DNA from: Cephalotrichum gorgonifer
Taxonomy: Eukaryota > Ascomycota > Sordariomycetes > Microascales > Microascaceae
NCBI GenBank assembly: GCA_900312665.1
Contig: ONZQ02000011.1
Coordinates: 449,454 to 513,453, forward strand
DNA: 64,000 nt
Direction: 5' to 3'
Shown here: positions 46,783 through 58,128 of the stretch, piece by piece
How the letters are laid out: each line of letters begins with the position of its first letter
Position numbering within the stretch: position 1 is the stretch's first letter
Program-made: the position numbers and the translations under genes
The notes under the pieces: model-generated
Databases searched by the model: none
The model's input: only the letters and a program-made list of their open reading frames with translations
What the model was told of the DNA's origin: nothing

Positions 46783-47376
46783 ATGATCACCTTCCTAGAC
46801 ATCATCGTCCTCCTCGTCCTCCCCATCTTCGCCCTCTACTTGTGGGCCATCCTCTTCGCCATCCTCTCCATGCAGCTCTCCGAACTTGCCTCCACCGAGA
46901 AGCAGAGGCAACAGAACCACCACACCACCGCCACCCGCCGCTCGTTCCGCGTCCAGACCGGAATCTCGACTCCAATGGACGGATTCTCTTGGCCCGCAGC
47001 CACTGTCGAGGCGGCCTTTTACACTTCGCCCGAGGACGGCGACGACGAGCAGTTCGAGGGCAGGGTTTACGGCCGCCGGCGCGGTCCCCGGCCTCCTTCC
47101 CCCCCTCCTCCCCCGCCTTCGTCTAGGCGAGTCTCTCAGAGTGAGGGTGCCGATGTCAGCGACTCCGGCAACGAGTCTGACGACGAGTCTGAGCGCAACA
47201 ACTCTGAGGGTGACCACTCCGATGATGATACCATCCAGCCTACCCCCACCTCGTCCGATGACGAGAGGGATGACGACGACGGAGAAGATAGCGGCAGCGA
47301 GGACGGTGGGCAGGCGTTCCAGCCCTGCTCGCAGGGGGCCAGACTTCAAGTCAGCACTGAGTGGGAGTGGTTGTAA
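46783..47376 (+). CDS. One-TM protein with acidic Ser/Asp-rich tail, unknown
   Basis: A single-exon frame of 197 aa with start context GCCAAGATGA. Residues 4-30 form one strongly hydrophobic segment (FLDIIVLLVLPIFALYLWAI), which could be a signal anchor. A basic and polar stretch follows (about 35-60), then a Pro-rich block (about 102-113) and a long acidic Ser/Asp/Glu tail (about 120-180). I recognise no family. The third-position GC bias and the consistent composition support a coding gene. A CK2-like phosphorylated tail is plausible from the SDDE-type repeats but is inference. A T-rich and A-rich 3' flank follows at once. It could be a lineage-specific membrane protein. Confidence 0.6.
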   Translation: MITFLDIIVLLVLPIFALYLWAILFAILSMQLSELASTEKQRQQNHHTTATRRSFRVQTGISTPMDGFSWPAATVEAAFYTSPEDGDDEQFEGRVYGRRRGPRPPSPPPPPPSSRRVSQSEGADVSDSGNESDDESERNNSEGDHSDDDTIQPTPTSSDDERDDDDGEDSGSEDGGQAFQPCSQGARLQVSTEWEWL

Positions 47377-48081
47377 ACCTCCGCCGCCTTTCTTTTTTTT
47401 CAAAAAAAAAAAGGAAGAAGAGAAGGGAAGAAACAACCTGGTCTTCCCTCTCCCCCTTTTCCAATCCTTTGCCTGTTCCTTTTGAGGGTCCGCCTCTTAA
47501 CTACGCTCGTTACTTGGGGGTTCGCCTCTCACTACACACTCACTGGCGGTTTTCTCTTCAAGATACCCATCGAGAGTTCGCTTCTCGGTAAAATCCCTTT
47601 TGGTTTTACCCATAGTAGGCGTTCTCTTGTTTTTGTTCTTGTCTATCGTTTGTCGAGGGTCGTTGTCCGTCGTTATCAAGGGCCGTTGTTCTTCAGGTCG
47701 AGGGTCGCCTCCCACACACTCTTTACATGTGGTTATCCTACTCTTCACAACAGCTACCACATTCATTTCTCACCCCTTATGTAGTTCTTACTTTCTTTCC
47801 CCCCTAAAGTGTTTTCCTCCTAAAAAAACGTCCCTCACCCACAAAAGATATGTGCATCTCATCAAGACGTGACCAAGTGGAACCAATGCCTGCCTTTCCG
47901 TGTCGTATTTCTCGCATTTCCTATCAAATACCCTCTCTTCATTTCTATACCCACACTGCTAGAACTGACGGATCATACGGGTTTCATACAAGCCTCTCCT
48001 AGAAATTCCTTCAGCCAAGGCGTCCTCTGTTCTACAGATTCACCACCCCGTACTCCCCATTCCTCAGAAACCAACATCCCC
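47377..48081. other. Converging 3' flanks
   Basis: The acidic-tail gene and Mon2 converge here, so this is 3' UTR and terminator sequence for both. It opens with T8 and A11 runs. I see no gene. Confidence 0.55.
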
Positions 48082-51000
48082 TTAAATCCCAAACTCCCCC
48101 CCAACAACACTCAGCGCCTCCCCCAGCGCCCTCAAAACACCCTCATCTCCACTCGCCCCCGCCACCCCCGCCGCCCCCACGAGCAGCGGGTATATCCTGA
48201 CCAGGTGCTTCCTGTTCTCGCTCTCCACCCCCTCCACGTCCGGTATCGCCTCGTTCTCCGACCGCAGGTCCGTCAGCATCGCGAGAACGTGCAGCAGCTC
48301 CTTCCTCTGCGAGAGCGGCTGCGGCATCCGGCCCCTCAACGGCTGGTCGGACACGTACGCCCGCAGCGTGAGAGACGACCGGAGGATGAGGTACGGCGCC
48401 GCCGTCCGCGCTATCCGCGTGTGCAGCGCGCCCGACGGCTCCCTCATCGCCCCGACAGCGGGAGGGAACTTGGGCGTCGGCGGCTGGATGTTTATGGACG
48501 GCGTCGAGGGGTCGTCGTACGCCGACACGAGCGAGAATAGCTCGTTCAGGCACACGTAGCTCATCCGGGGCCGCCGCGTGGGCAGCGAGGCCGCCGTGCG
48601 GCCGTGTCGCGGCTTGCGAAGGAGCGTCGAGAGCGCGTCGCGCGCACTGCCCTCCAGTATACGCGTCTCCTCGGGCGACGGCGCATGGATTATGGATGTG
48701 CGGAATAGGGACTCCGCGAACGTCTTCCGGGTCTTGTCGGGTATCTTCTCCGAGCCCAGGGAAGGGATGACTAGCTCCCGGAGCTTGAGGAAGGCCTCCA
48801 TGTCGAACTCCTCGTCCGCCGAGATCGTCGCCCCCTGCTGCGGCGCGTAATTGCAGTCCGCGCTGACGATGCCGTTCGCTATCGCCACGATCTCCTGCCA
48901 GATGCTGCGTAGAACGGCGACGGGAACCTCGTTCGAGTGCGCGTGTGAGAGAGTGGCCTCGAGGATCGTGTGCGCCGTGGTGGTTGCCAGCCTCCACGGC
49001 TGCTCGGACTTCGTCACGATCCGGAAGCCGTACTTGAGAGTGATAGGCCGCGAGAGCGCTGAGAGCGCCGCGGTGAAGGCGCCGCTCGTGTATATGTCGC
49101 CGTCGGTTGCGTTATTGAGGATGAGGGACTGCAGTATACCCATACTCGCCTTGGACATGGCGACAAACGTCCGCTTCTGCGGCCCCCAGCCCGTCGCCTC
49201 CTGTCCGAAGGCCAGCGCGACGAACTCCGAGACCTGCGAGACTATGGCTGACGGCACTCCGGCGATGTCCACCCTCACCATTTGTACGGCGTCGAGGATC
49301 TTGGCCTGAAGGGGCGTCATGCTCTCGATATCTGCGGCGTACGAGCCCATACTCACCTGCTGCATTGCCTCGCGCAGGAGGACGAGCATGCGCTTCACCC
49401 TCTCCACGGTAAGGCTGGTGTTGATGAGTCGATATACGTCGCGGAGAGCTGAGACGTAGGCAAGTAGACAGTTTTGGTTGTCGGCCTTTTTCTCGTCTTC
49501 TTCTTTGAAGGTAGGTATCCCCCTCGACCAGAGCTCCCACGAGCATTCGCTTGGCTCTTCACCAAATTCAGATTTCAGATCCTGAGTCTGCGTGAGGATC
49601 TTCCCCAAGGCATTGAAAGTCGCCGTATTGACGGCGAAGATCCGGAAGTCCAGAAGGGTACCGAAGTGGGCTAGGAGGTCTTTCCACAGGGCATTGAAAG
49701 ACGGGTGCTGCGTGAGGACGTCGAGGTAATTGGCAAGCAACGTAGAGATGCCGTTCAAAACGACAACGGCCGTCTCGTTCCACTCGCTCTTATCCTTGTC
49801 GTCTGAATCCTCCTCATTGGCCTCCTCGAGCTCCTCCTCGATCGAGGACAGCAGCTTGAAGAGGACAGATTTGATGCAGATGGACCAAGCCTCGGGGCTA
49901 AGATGATCCCCGTAGGCATCAAAAATACGGAGTAGAGTTTGAATGGCACCTAAAGAAAGGTCTTAGCATAATAGCTCCCTAGGAGAGGCCTTAGACGAAT
50001 ACTCACTATTGCGCAACTCAAGGCGATCATCCGCTGTAACCTTCGTAAGCCGGAGCAGCAGCAGCATCCAAAGCGCTGCGTCGGACGCGGCGTGCTCCGA
50101 ATCTGCGGCCATCTCCTCGAGCTCAGAAGCATCGCGGCCCTGCATGACGTCCGAGGTAATGGAGAGGGACTTGTTCCTCCCGGAGAGGAAGTCCGACAGG
50201 ACCCAGAAAAACGTCACCGTCTGCATCACGATAATTAGCAACAAAGAAACCAGGACTTCCGGGGGAAGAGGATGGGTAGCATACCGTCAAGGCGATGTTC
50301 AGGTCGTCGTCCTGCGTACAGAACTCATAGAGAGTATCGACCAGCAGAAGGAAGCACGAGTTCGGCAACGACGTCAGGAAATCCGAGCATATGAGCTGGA
50401 GCGAGTTGAAGGACGAGCGGATCAACTTCGCCGACCTCGTCATTAGCACAGCCTGCTGCGATGCCTTGCCATCATCCCCGTGCGCGAACGTCCTGCGGAT
50501 GAATATGGAGCCGATGATCTCGAAGGCAATCTCCCAGCCACTAACCAGCGCCTCCCCGCTATTCTCCAGGATGCTCTTCAGGCCATCCAGGATGATCTTA
50601 TGAATCTCGACGTCGGTGGCATGGGTCGTCACAGACACCTCCCTGTCCTCGGCCTGCATGGGGAGCAGGGCATCACGGAATGCCTCGAGGAGGCGCAGCT
50701 GGACTTTCCCTCGTTGTTCCTCGCCAAGGGAAGCGGCGACATTGGCCGCTTCGAGGACGAGGTGGACCAGTATCCCCGCCGCCCGTGTCCTGACAGACGG
50801 GTACATGGTCAATGAGTTCAGGACGCGTATGAGCTCGGCTGTTAGTGGAGTCCACCCGGAAACATCGGGCGGGTACGAAAGCAGCCTCTCAATGTTGACG
50901 GTGGCGACGTCACCAAGCTTAGCCAGGGCCAGCATGTCCTCCTGCGTCGGGCCGGCCGCAGCGGCGGCTGAGATGCTAAGCACCCTCCTGTGCTGTCCGG

Positions 51001-53708
51001 CTGGCGCCAGGAGCGTGTTCCCCGTGGGCGGCGGGGATTGAGACTTGTCGGCACCGGCCGGCGGCTCCGGTTGTCCTGCCTCCAGAAGATTGCAAATTGC
51101 CTGGACTACTTCCACGAATGACTTATTGGGAAAGTCAACGGTGCTCTCGATGAGCCGCGAAGCAGCCACCTCGACGGCTCGGATCTCACCACCAAAGTTC
51201 GACACCAACTCATTCGCCTCATTTTCCGCCACCGCGTCTTGACCTTTCACCGCAGTGGGAATCTTCCCGGGCGTCTTTCCGCATGAATAGAGGACGAAGT
51301 CAGCCTGCTGCAGGGTCCCCAGGATTATGCTCCAAGACTCTCCCAGCGAGGGGCCTAAGGCAATGCCGAGATTCAAGAGTGCCCGCAGACACAAGAGATT
51401 TCGGGTGTTTAGGGCTCCGATAGTTGGGTCGGCAGAGCCTTGTCGACCTTTCTCCGGAGCCTGGGAGCCCTGAGTAGACGTGCTGTCGCGGCCAAGAAGG
51501 CCCCTGGCATTGCTCAGAATACCCCCGACAGATTCACTCGGTCCCGCCGTCGGCGTTCCCGGTCTCAGCGGCCCCGAGTTGAGACATACTGTGAACACAT
51601 TAGGCGGTACGGCAGCCTTCCCAAGGGTGGTCAGGAACGCGTCACGGGGAGTCGTGAGCTGCAGGAGGCCCGCGACGTGGGCAAACTTTTGAAACGCCCT
51701 GACGAGGCTGTGGTAGTACTCAGAGTCTATCGCCGCGTTAAGGAATGTCGAGCAGGTGGCGAGGATAGCGGGCCAACACTCGTCAATGATCGCCGCGCAG
51801 ATTTTGACCTCGGAGAGAAGTGGGTGATCCTCAAGGTCAAGGGGGTTGACTAGGAAAGGGTTCTTCTTGAAAGACGGAGTGCGTTCCAAGGCCTTCGACT
51901 CAGCCTGCTCCTCCTTTGATGAAGGGGCCGGAGACGATCTTCCCGAGTCTTGCCTCGCTAGCTTCTTACGATTCCTCTCTCCCGGCGCCGTCAAGGGAAG
52001 AACGAACTTCGCAAGGCCCTCTGATAGCGACGATATGCAGGCAAGAGTAAGGTTGTAGATGTAGGACTCGGGCACCGTGGGAGGTTCCGTCTTGTCGAGC
52101 TGGTCGATACAGGGAACCCTGACGGAACTCCACCGGGTACTGATCCCAGTATTAGCCCCCTCGGAGGAGACCGAGCTGCTGATGATGCCGGTAACTCCAC
52201 CAGACTCGAGCATGACATCATTCCCGGCGCCGGCGTAGGGGTTGGATACGGGGATGGTAGACTGGGGGCCAAGTCCAATGACGGCTGGCTTCTCCGTACT
52301 TAGCCTGACAAAGGTCGCAGTGAGGGTCTTGAGAACATCCTTCTCCCCCTCCTTCGAATCATACAGCTGGAAGATGCGCCGAAGCAACGCCGCTTCCGCA
52401 AATACCCCCCTGAATACTTCCATGCAGAGCGCTCTTCTCCAGACTTGGGTATCGTGGTCTAGGATTCGGGTAAGGATATCCAGGGCCTGACCGCTTTCTG
52501 AGGGGAGGATATTGATGTGCCGTCGAAGCAGCGTATACAGAATACGGACTAGCCGGACGGAAGTGGCAAAGTTCGCTTTGTGGTTCAGGGCGCTGATTAC
52601 GAAGGGCATTACCCTGGTTCGCAGGATGTGCGCCTGCTCAGGATGGGTAAGGAATATGGCGGCATGGTTCGTAAGGACGGACTCTATCAGCTCCAGGCCG
52701 AAGGTCTGCGGAAGACCCGTAAAGCGGAGGTATTCGGGCCTCTGGTTCTCCGTCATAAGACAGAGGTCGTTGAAAACCTGCAAGAGGGGTCAGATACGAA
52801 TAGCGACATCAGTGTCGACCTCGGGTATTCTTACCCGATACGCATCCAGAGCGGCAGTCCGTATCTTAACGGTGCCATTTGAGACCGGGGCTTCCCCAAC
52901 GAAGGGTTCGCCTTCCCCGAATTCTAAACAAGCCGAGACATATTAGCCTTTTATCGCTCTTCACTCACGGGGCAAGAAGCTCCACTCACTGTCCTCCGCC
53001 ACAACCTTGTCGAACACCGAAACGACAAGCTGCTGTAGCGTCGCGGCCGACGTGTTATTCACGACGGCATTCCTGCTCGCCTGCAGCACGAAGCAGATAT
53101 TTAGTGCCGTAACGAGCAGGTCGCCTCTCAGCTCCGGCGCGTAGTTCTGTAGCAGCGACGGCAGCGCCTGCAGGATCTTCAGCTGCACGTCAAGCCCCGC
53201 CGAGGTCGCCTCCCTCAACGCCTCGAGGACCTGATTCAGTTTCTGGCGGGGTAGGGCCTTGGCGACGATGAGGCGCTGGAGGCAGACGATGGAGATGCCG
53301 GTAAACTTGGTGTTCTTTGTTCCACAGGCTATGATGAAGGGGTTTATGAAGTTGACTCGTTGGCTGAGATCTAGTAGTTCATTTTGTTTTTCACGATGAG
53401 TAAATGTCCCCTTTTTGGGGGTTGATATACTTTGGCAATGGGAGGGAGGATGAGAAGTTGGATAGCTCACTCACCAGCCGCGATCTGAGCTTCCGTCGTC
53501 CCCTTCAGACTCTTGAGTTCCTCTAGAGACTTTTCAGCCGCCTTTACCCAGGTATATTAGCAAGCTACATTTAATACGACCGTATATCGGCTTCTAAATC
53601 AGCATAGCCCAGAGTGCCAGAGCGCCTTACCTGTCGGAGGTCATTGTGCTTCCTCTTACTCTCCTGGATGAGATTCGCAAGCTCCGAAGCTAATAGGTGA
53701 GCTGTCAT
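48082..53708 (-). CDS. MON2: Mon2, Golgi/endosome trafficking scaffold
   Basis: Mon2 is a large peripheral membrane protein related to Sec7-family Arf GEFs but without the Sec7 catalytic domain. It works with flippase and Dop1 at the trans-Golgi and endosomes. Seven exons are inferred: 53631-53708, 53475-53541, 52990-53370, 52835-52923, 50285-52777, 50007-50220 and 48082-49949, which join in frame to 1729 aa. The N-terminus is MTAHLLASELANLIQESKRK. The DCB region (about 1-200) contains SLEELKSLKGTTEAQI, FIIACGTKNTKFTGISIVC, ALREATSAGLDVQLKILQAL and SLLQNYAPELRGDLL. The HUS-like region follows exon 5's start, FNDLCLMTENQRPEYLRF. The C-terminal half is alpha-helical repeat-like. The exons divide the DCB region finely and leave the rest in one 831-codon exon. 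Intron 1 ends in AAG. The frame and family match are strong; exact joints are inference. The gene converges with the acidic-tail gene. Confidence 0.92.
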
Positions 53709-54324
53709 CTTGTCCCCGCGCCGGCTCGGCCACCCATAGTAGATGGAATCCGGACGGGAGGATGCAAAAGCACCAATATATGAAAAGGAACCGTCCTAAC
53801 ACCGAAAATCGGATCGATACGTGAGATGCTGTGGAATGTGAGCTGTAGTTATTTGGATAAGGGACACCCGGGGGTTGCCTGAGTGCTGGGGGATACGTAG
53901 TACGTCGTACATTGGACTTGTGGAGCGGCAGAATAGACTGACCGCCTGCCGTTTATGGTCCGCTAGCGAGTAGCTCAATTACAACGCAATACTGGTGACT
54001 TTATACATTATATCGGCTCTGAACTGAGAACAGATGCCCATTTGCACAGAACGACCTACCACATTGGGCAGACCAAGTAGAAGAGGACTTGCTAATATCT
54101 CACACATAGCGAAACCTCAAGAGCCATCCAAGTTCGCCATGTAAGCCGTGCCAGAACAACCCTAAATAAAGTGGCCTCTATTATGCATTCCTTGGGTCTC
54201 CCGTAGATGAGGGAAGTGGTTATGTTATACACGCAATAAACATGATGAGAGCTACCCTCTCAAACGTACCAACGCCGATGCCGCCCCATCTCCAACATCG
54301 TCTTTTTGTTTCCCCCCCGCCTAC
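53709..54324. promoter_or_regulatory. Mon2 promoter and SLP2 3' flank
   Basis: About 0.6 kb between two genes on the same (-) strand. It must hold the SLP2 terminator and the Mon2 promoter and leader. I see no gene or clear core element. Confidence 0.45.
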
Positions 54325-55634
54325 TTAACGCTTTGCCGCCTGATCGAAACCCTCCAGCACCCTGTCCTTCATCGACTTCTCCTCCAGCTCGGCCGGGTTC
54401 CCCACCGCCGCCTCCGCCTCTACCCCCGCCTTCGCTTCCGCCCCCCCCTCGCCTTGCAGCAGCTTCTTCGCCATCGCCCTGCTCTGCGCCTCACCCACCT
54501 TGCCGTACACGCTCAGCCCCGTCGCGATCATGCCACCGATATCGCCCACGTTCCCGGGCACCACGACCGCCGTGCTCTCCTTCGCCAGCTTCGCGAACGC
54601 GTCGACGTACTTCTCCGCGACCGAGAGGCTGATGGCGCCCCTCGCGCCGTCCTCGCCCTGCGTGATGCTCCTCCCGACGGCCTCGATGCCGCGCGCCGTC
54701 GCCGTCGCCCTCATCAGGATCGCCTCCGCCTCTCCGGACGCCATGTTGATCCTCTCGGCCTTCAGGGCCTCGGACGCCAGTATCACGCTCTGCTTCTTTC
54801 CCTCGGCGATGTTGATGGCCGACTGCCTCTGGCCCTCGGACTCGAGGATCTCGGCGCGCTTCGAGCGCTCGGCCGTGACCATGCGGTGCATGGCCTCGAC
54901 GACGCCGTCGGGCGCGTGGATGTCGCGGATCTCGTAGCGCAGGCAGGTGATGCCCCACGCCTGCGCGGCCTCGTTGATGGCGGCCGTGATGTTCGTGTTG
55001 AGGGTCGCGCGCTCCTTGAGAACGTGGTCGAGGGAGAGCTGGCCGATCTCGGAGCGCATCGTCGTCTGCGCGAGCTGCGAGATGGCGTACTCGGCGTCTT
55101 CTACTCCGTAACTAGTTCACGATTCTCGGTTAGCATCCCATTATTGACAGCTGGTGTAGAACGGCACAGTCCCCGAGCCGTCAATGGCCTGGGGGGTGGT
55201 ACCCACCTCGCCTTGTACGCATCAAACACCCGCGTGTACAGCACACCGTCAAGTTCCAGGGTGACATTGTCCGCCGTGATCGCGCTCTGGCTGGGGATCT
55301 CAAACGCATTCTCCTTCAGCGACTTCACGTAGGCGATCCGGTCGATGAAGGGGAACAGCACCGCGAGCCCCGGGGGCAGGATGCGACTGAACTTCCCCAT
55401 GCGCTCCACGACCCACGCCGTCTGTTGCGGCACGAACCGGATGACCGTATTGGCCGGGAGCGAGGGCCTCTGGAAATACGTCTGCGGCGCGGCCCCATGT
55501 CCCCCAGGGGCAGCGTTGTAGAGTCGCTGCGCGGCGGTGACGAAGGTCCGGCGGCCGGCGGCGAGGATCAAGGGCCGCGCTAGGCGCAGCGGCTGCTGGG
55601 CCGATAGCGCGGCTTTCGTCATTGCCGAGGCCAT
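54325..55634 (-). CDS. Mitochondrial stomatin-like protein 2 (SPFH/Band 7)
   Basis: SLP2-type proteins scaffold the mitochondrial inner membrane, binding cardiolipin and prohibitins and supporting respiratory complexes. Two exons, 55207-55634 and 54325-55111, joined by a GTGGGT/TAG intron of 95 nt, give 404 aa. Residues 1-40 are Arg/Ala/Leu-rich with no acidic residue (RLARPLILAAGRRTFVTAAQ), a typical mitochondrial presequence. The SPFH core covers about 65-240: VPQQTAWVVERMGKFSRILP, GLAVLFPFIDRIAYVKSLKE, ITADNVTLELDGVLYTRV, then across the joint DAYKASYGVEDAEYAI, TMRSEIGQLSLDHVLKER and GITCLRYEIRDI. A helical stretch AINIAEGKKQSVILASEALK and a C-terminal VAEKYVDAFAKLAKES follow, as in SLP2. 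The tail is Ala/Glu/Gly-rich. It is divergent from Mms2 across 540 bp. Identity as SLP2 rather than plasma-membrane stomatin rests on the presequence and the C-terminal region. Confidence 0.92.
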
Positions 55635-56174
55635 GGCGAAGGCGGACCTGCTCTCGTGGCTTTGCTTGCTCGTTCGGAAGGGGGGTTTTTGGGAGTGCCC
55701 GGGAAAGGCGATTGGAAATGGCTAGGGGTCGGCCCAAAGGTGAAAAGAGAAGCAAGCGGTGGGTACTTGTCTGTCCTCTAGACAAACTGCATCAATGGGG
55801 AGCTTCAAAAATTAATTCATGACGATCCGAGCTCTGCCTGGGGATCAGGTGTGGATTACATAATCCTGGAGGTATGAGTAGTTTGTCTTGACACCACAGC
55901 TTCTGGATTGTTCGGCAGCAGCCGACTGGATTTTAACCGAAGTGCCCCGCGATTTTGGTATCGTAGTATCCGTCAGTAAGCCCAAGGCAAGGCTACTTCC
56001 CCCCACCATCCACCGCTCTCCATCCTATATCCGCCCTCTCTTTTATATCTCCAACCAACGCTCCTCGACCTTTTTGATATCTTTTTTTTTTTTACTTCAT
56101 ATCCCCCACCCGTCTTACTTCCACGTCGTTCGCAAAACTCTCAACCCCCGAATTTACGGAATCCGAGAGAGAAG
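55635..56174. promoter_or_regulatory. Shared divergent promoter, SLP2 and Mms2
   Basis: The 540 bp between two divergent start codons must carry both promoters. The Mms2 side has CT-rich leader sequence and a T10 run near 56082-56091 on the + strand. I see no strong TATA box for either gene. Confidence 0.55.
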
Positions 56175-56911
56175 ATGTCTGCCAAGGTGCCCCGGAATTT
56201 CCGACTCCTCGAGGAGCTGGAGAAGGGCGAGAAGGGACTAGGCGCAGGTACGCTTACACCCAACCGGTCATGAATCCCCGAGGATCCCGCCCCCCCCCCA
56301 AGCTGACGAAAGTTGGAAAACTATAGAGGCCTGCTCCTACGGTCTCGAAGATCCCGAAGATCTCCTCATGTCGAACTGGAACGGCACCATCCTTGGTCCC
56401 CCTCACGTACGCGCAACCGCTTTCCCTCTCAACCCCACCTCCTCCCCCTCCACGAAAAGCAATCACACTTTGCAACCCGTCGTCTTTCTTTTCCTAAACT
56501 ATACGGTCTAACACCCCAGATGGCAGAGCGCCCACGAGAACCGCATCTACTCCGTCAAGATGCACTGCGGGCCCAACTATCCCGACGAGCCCCCGACCCT
56601 CCAGTTCGTTAGCCAGGTCAACCTCCCCTGCGTGAACCCCCAGAACGGCACCGTCGACCCCAAGCAGCTCCCCTGCCTCGCGAACTGGCAGCGGAGTAAC
56701 ACCATGGAGACCGCTCTAATAGAGCTCAGGCGGTGAGTCATCTCCCCACCTGTTTCCTCCCCGAAGCCCTGCACATCACACTTTCGTCCCTGTTTGTATA
56801 GCTCAGCTAATTAACGGGCTTTCTGCTCCTCCCGCGGTTAGGTACATGGCCTCCCCCACGAACAAGAAGATTCCCCAGCCCGCGGAGGGCTCCGTCTACG
56901 AGAACGTCTAG
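56175..56911 (+). CDS. MMS2: Ubiquitin-conjugating enzyme variant Mms2 (UEV)
   Basis: Mms2 has no catalytic activity of its own. It pairs with Ubc13 to build K63-linked ubiquitin chains, for example on PCNA in error-free DNA damage tolerance. Four exons: 56175-56247, 56327-56406, 56527-56732 and 56842-56911, giving 142 aa, the normal length. The sequence follows yeast Mms2 closely: KVPRNFRLLEELEKGEKGLG, CSYGLEDPEDLLMSNWNGTI, LGPPHSAHENRIYSVKMHCG, PNYPDEPP, NLPCVNPQNG and NTMETALIELRRYMASPTNK. The active-site Cys of E2 enzymes is absent at the usual place, as expected for a UEV. The last residues are GSVYENV. Intron 2 has two AG acceptors 7 nt apart; only the downstream one (after 56526) keeps the frame. 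Intron 1 contains C10 and a CTGAC branch point. Confidence 0.95.
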
Positions 56912-58128
56912 ACTAGACAATGGATTTGAAATCGACCATGAATACCATGTTGGGAGGAGAGCGAGCACATCTTACAACGATCGGTAACCAGGGCGGAGTG
57001 CATACGGGGGGCTGGGGGCGCGGGGGACACGCACGCCTGTGAACTAGCACCCGCTCCTCTCCAAACCCCGCCTCAGGTAACGGCAGGACAAGGCAGAGAG
57101 AGAAGCAAGCAACGCGCATTTTCTCATGTGGCATGCGGATATGATTGATACGAGCGGTCAAACAGGTTTAAGAGGCTTGCTTAGGATGACCGGGGTCAAG
57201 AGGGGGTCCACAAGCCTGGGAAACAAACGGTGTTGAAGCGTTAGGTGTTTTTGCTCTATTCGATATTATCCTTCTCCTCCACCTTTTTCCACTCCCCCCG
57301 TTCATATTCCCCCACCCACCACCCCACAACATGGCTTCCTACACGTCATTCCATTCGGCTTCCCTCCCTAAACTCCACCACGAAACCTCCCAAAGTCTGG
57401 GGTATCTTCTCTTCCCCTTTCAGTTTCTTGCCGCAACCCCTGTTTATCTCGTAGCGTAGAATCCTCCTCTTTCTTTTTCATTATCATTATCCCCAGCGCT
57501 AGAATTATCAGACTAAAACAATATTAAAAATACAAACTACAAAACGCAAGCGGCACCAAACAGGTGAGACTCTACAGATTCAATGACGAAGCAAGGAGGT
57601 TGCCGTACAGTCACTTTTAGAGGGCAAAGGGCTGTTAGCACGTCACGTCACGGACTCGGACTCAATAATGATGGTTAAAAAGTGGTGAATTAATCGTGGT
57701 ATATAGATCCACTCTCTCCCAGCAGTATACAAACTGTGGAGATGTAAATAAGACGAGAGGGACATCCCAGATGGCCCCCAATCATAAACCCATTCCATTC
57801 CTCGTGATGCCAGCCTCAAACACGCCCCCTCCCTATCCCACGATTTCTCCCTCGTCCCCTTCCCACCACCCTCTACTCCTTTCCTCTCAACCCTTTCCCT
57901 CCTTCCCGCTCCGAACATGTATGAAAAAAGAAAATAGTGTGTGTACGTCGTACGAAATTAGACTAGGTGCCTCCGGATATCATAAAGTGAAATATATGTA
58001 CGAAGGAAGGACAAAAAAACGACATAAGAAAAAAGGGGGAGGGTCTATCCAAAGCAAGGAAGCCACTCCCAGCGAGTGTTGAGACACTGAATAAGGGGAG
58101 GGGAGAAGGGGTGTGGGGAGGCAAGAAA
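56912..58128. other. Converging 3' flanks of Mms2 and the 857-aa gene
   Basis: About 1.2 kb between convergent genes. It is AT- and pyrimidine-rich in parts, with no supported gene. It holds terminator and 3' UTR sequence of both neighbours. Confidence 0.5.

Noticed and set aside
54454..55332. 292-codon frame antisense to SLP2
   Set aside because: It crosses the SLP2 intron without splice signals and is explained by codon bias on the other strand.
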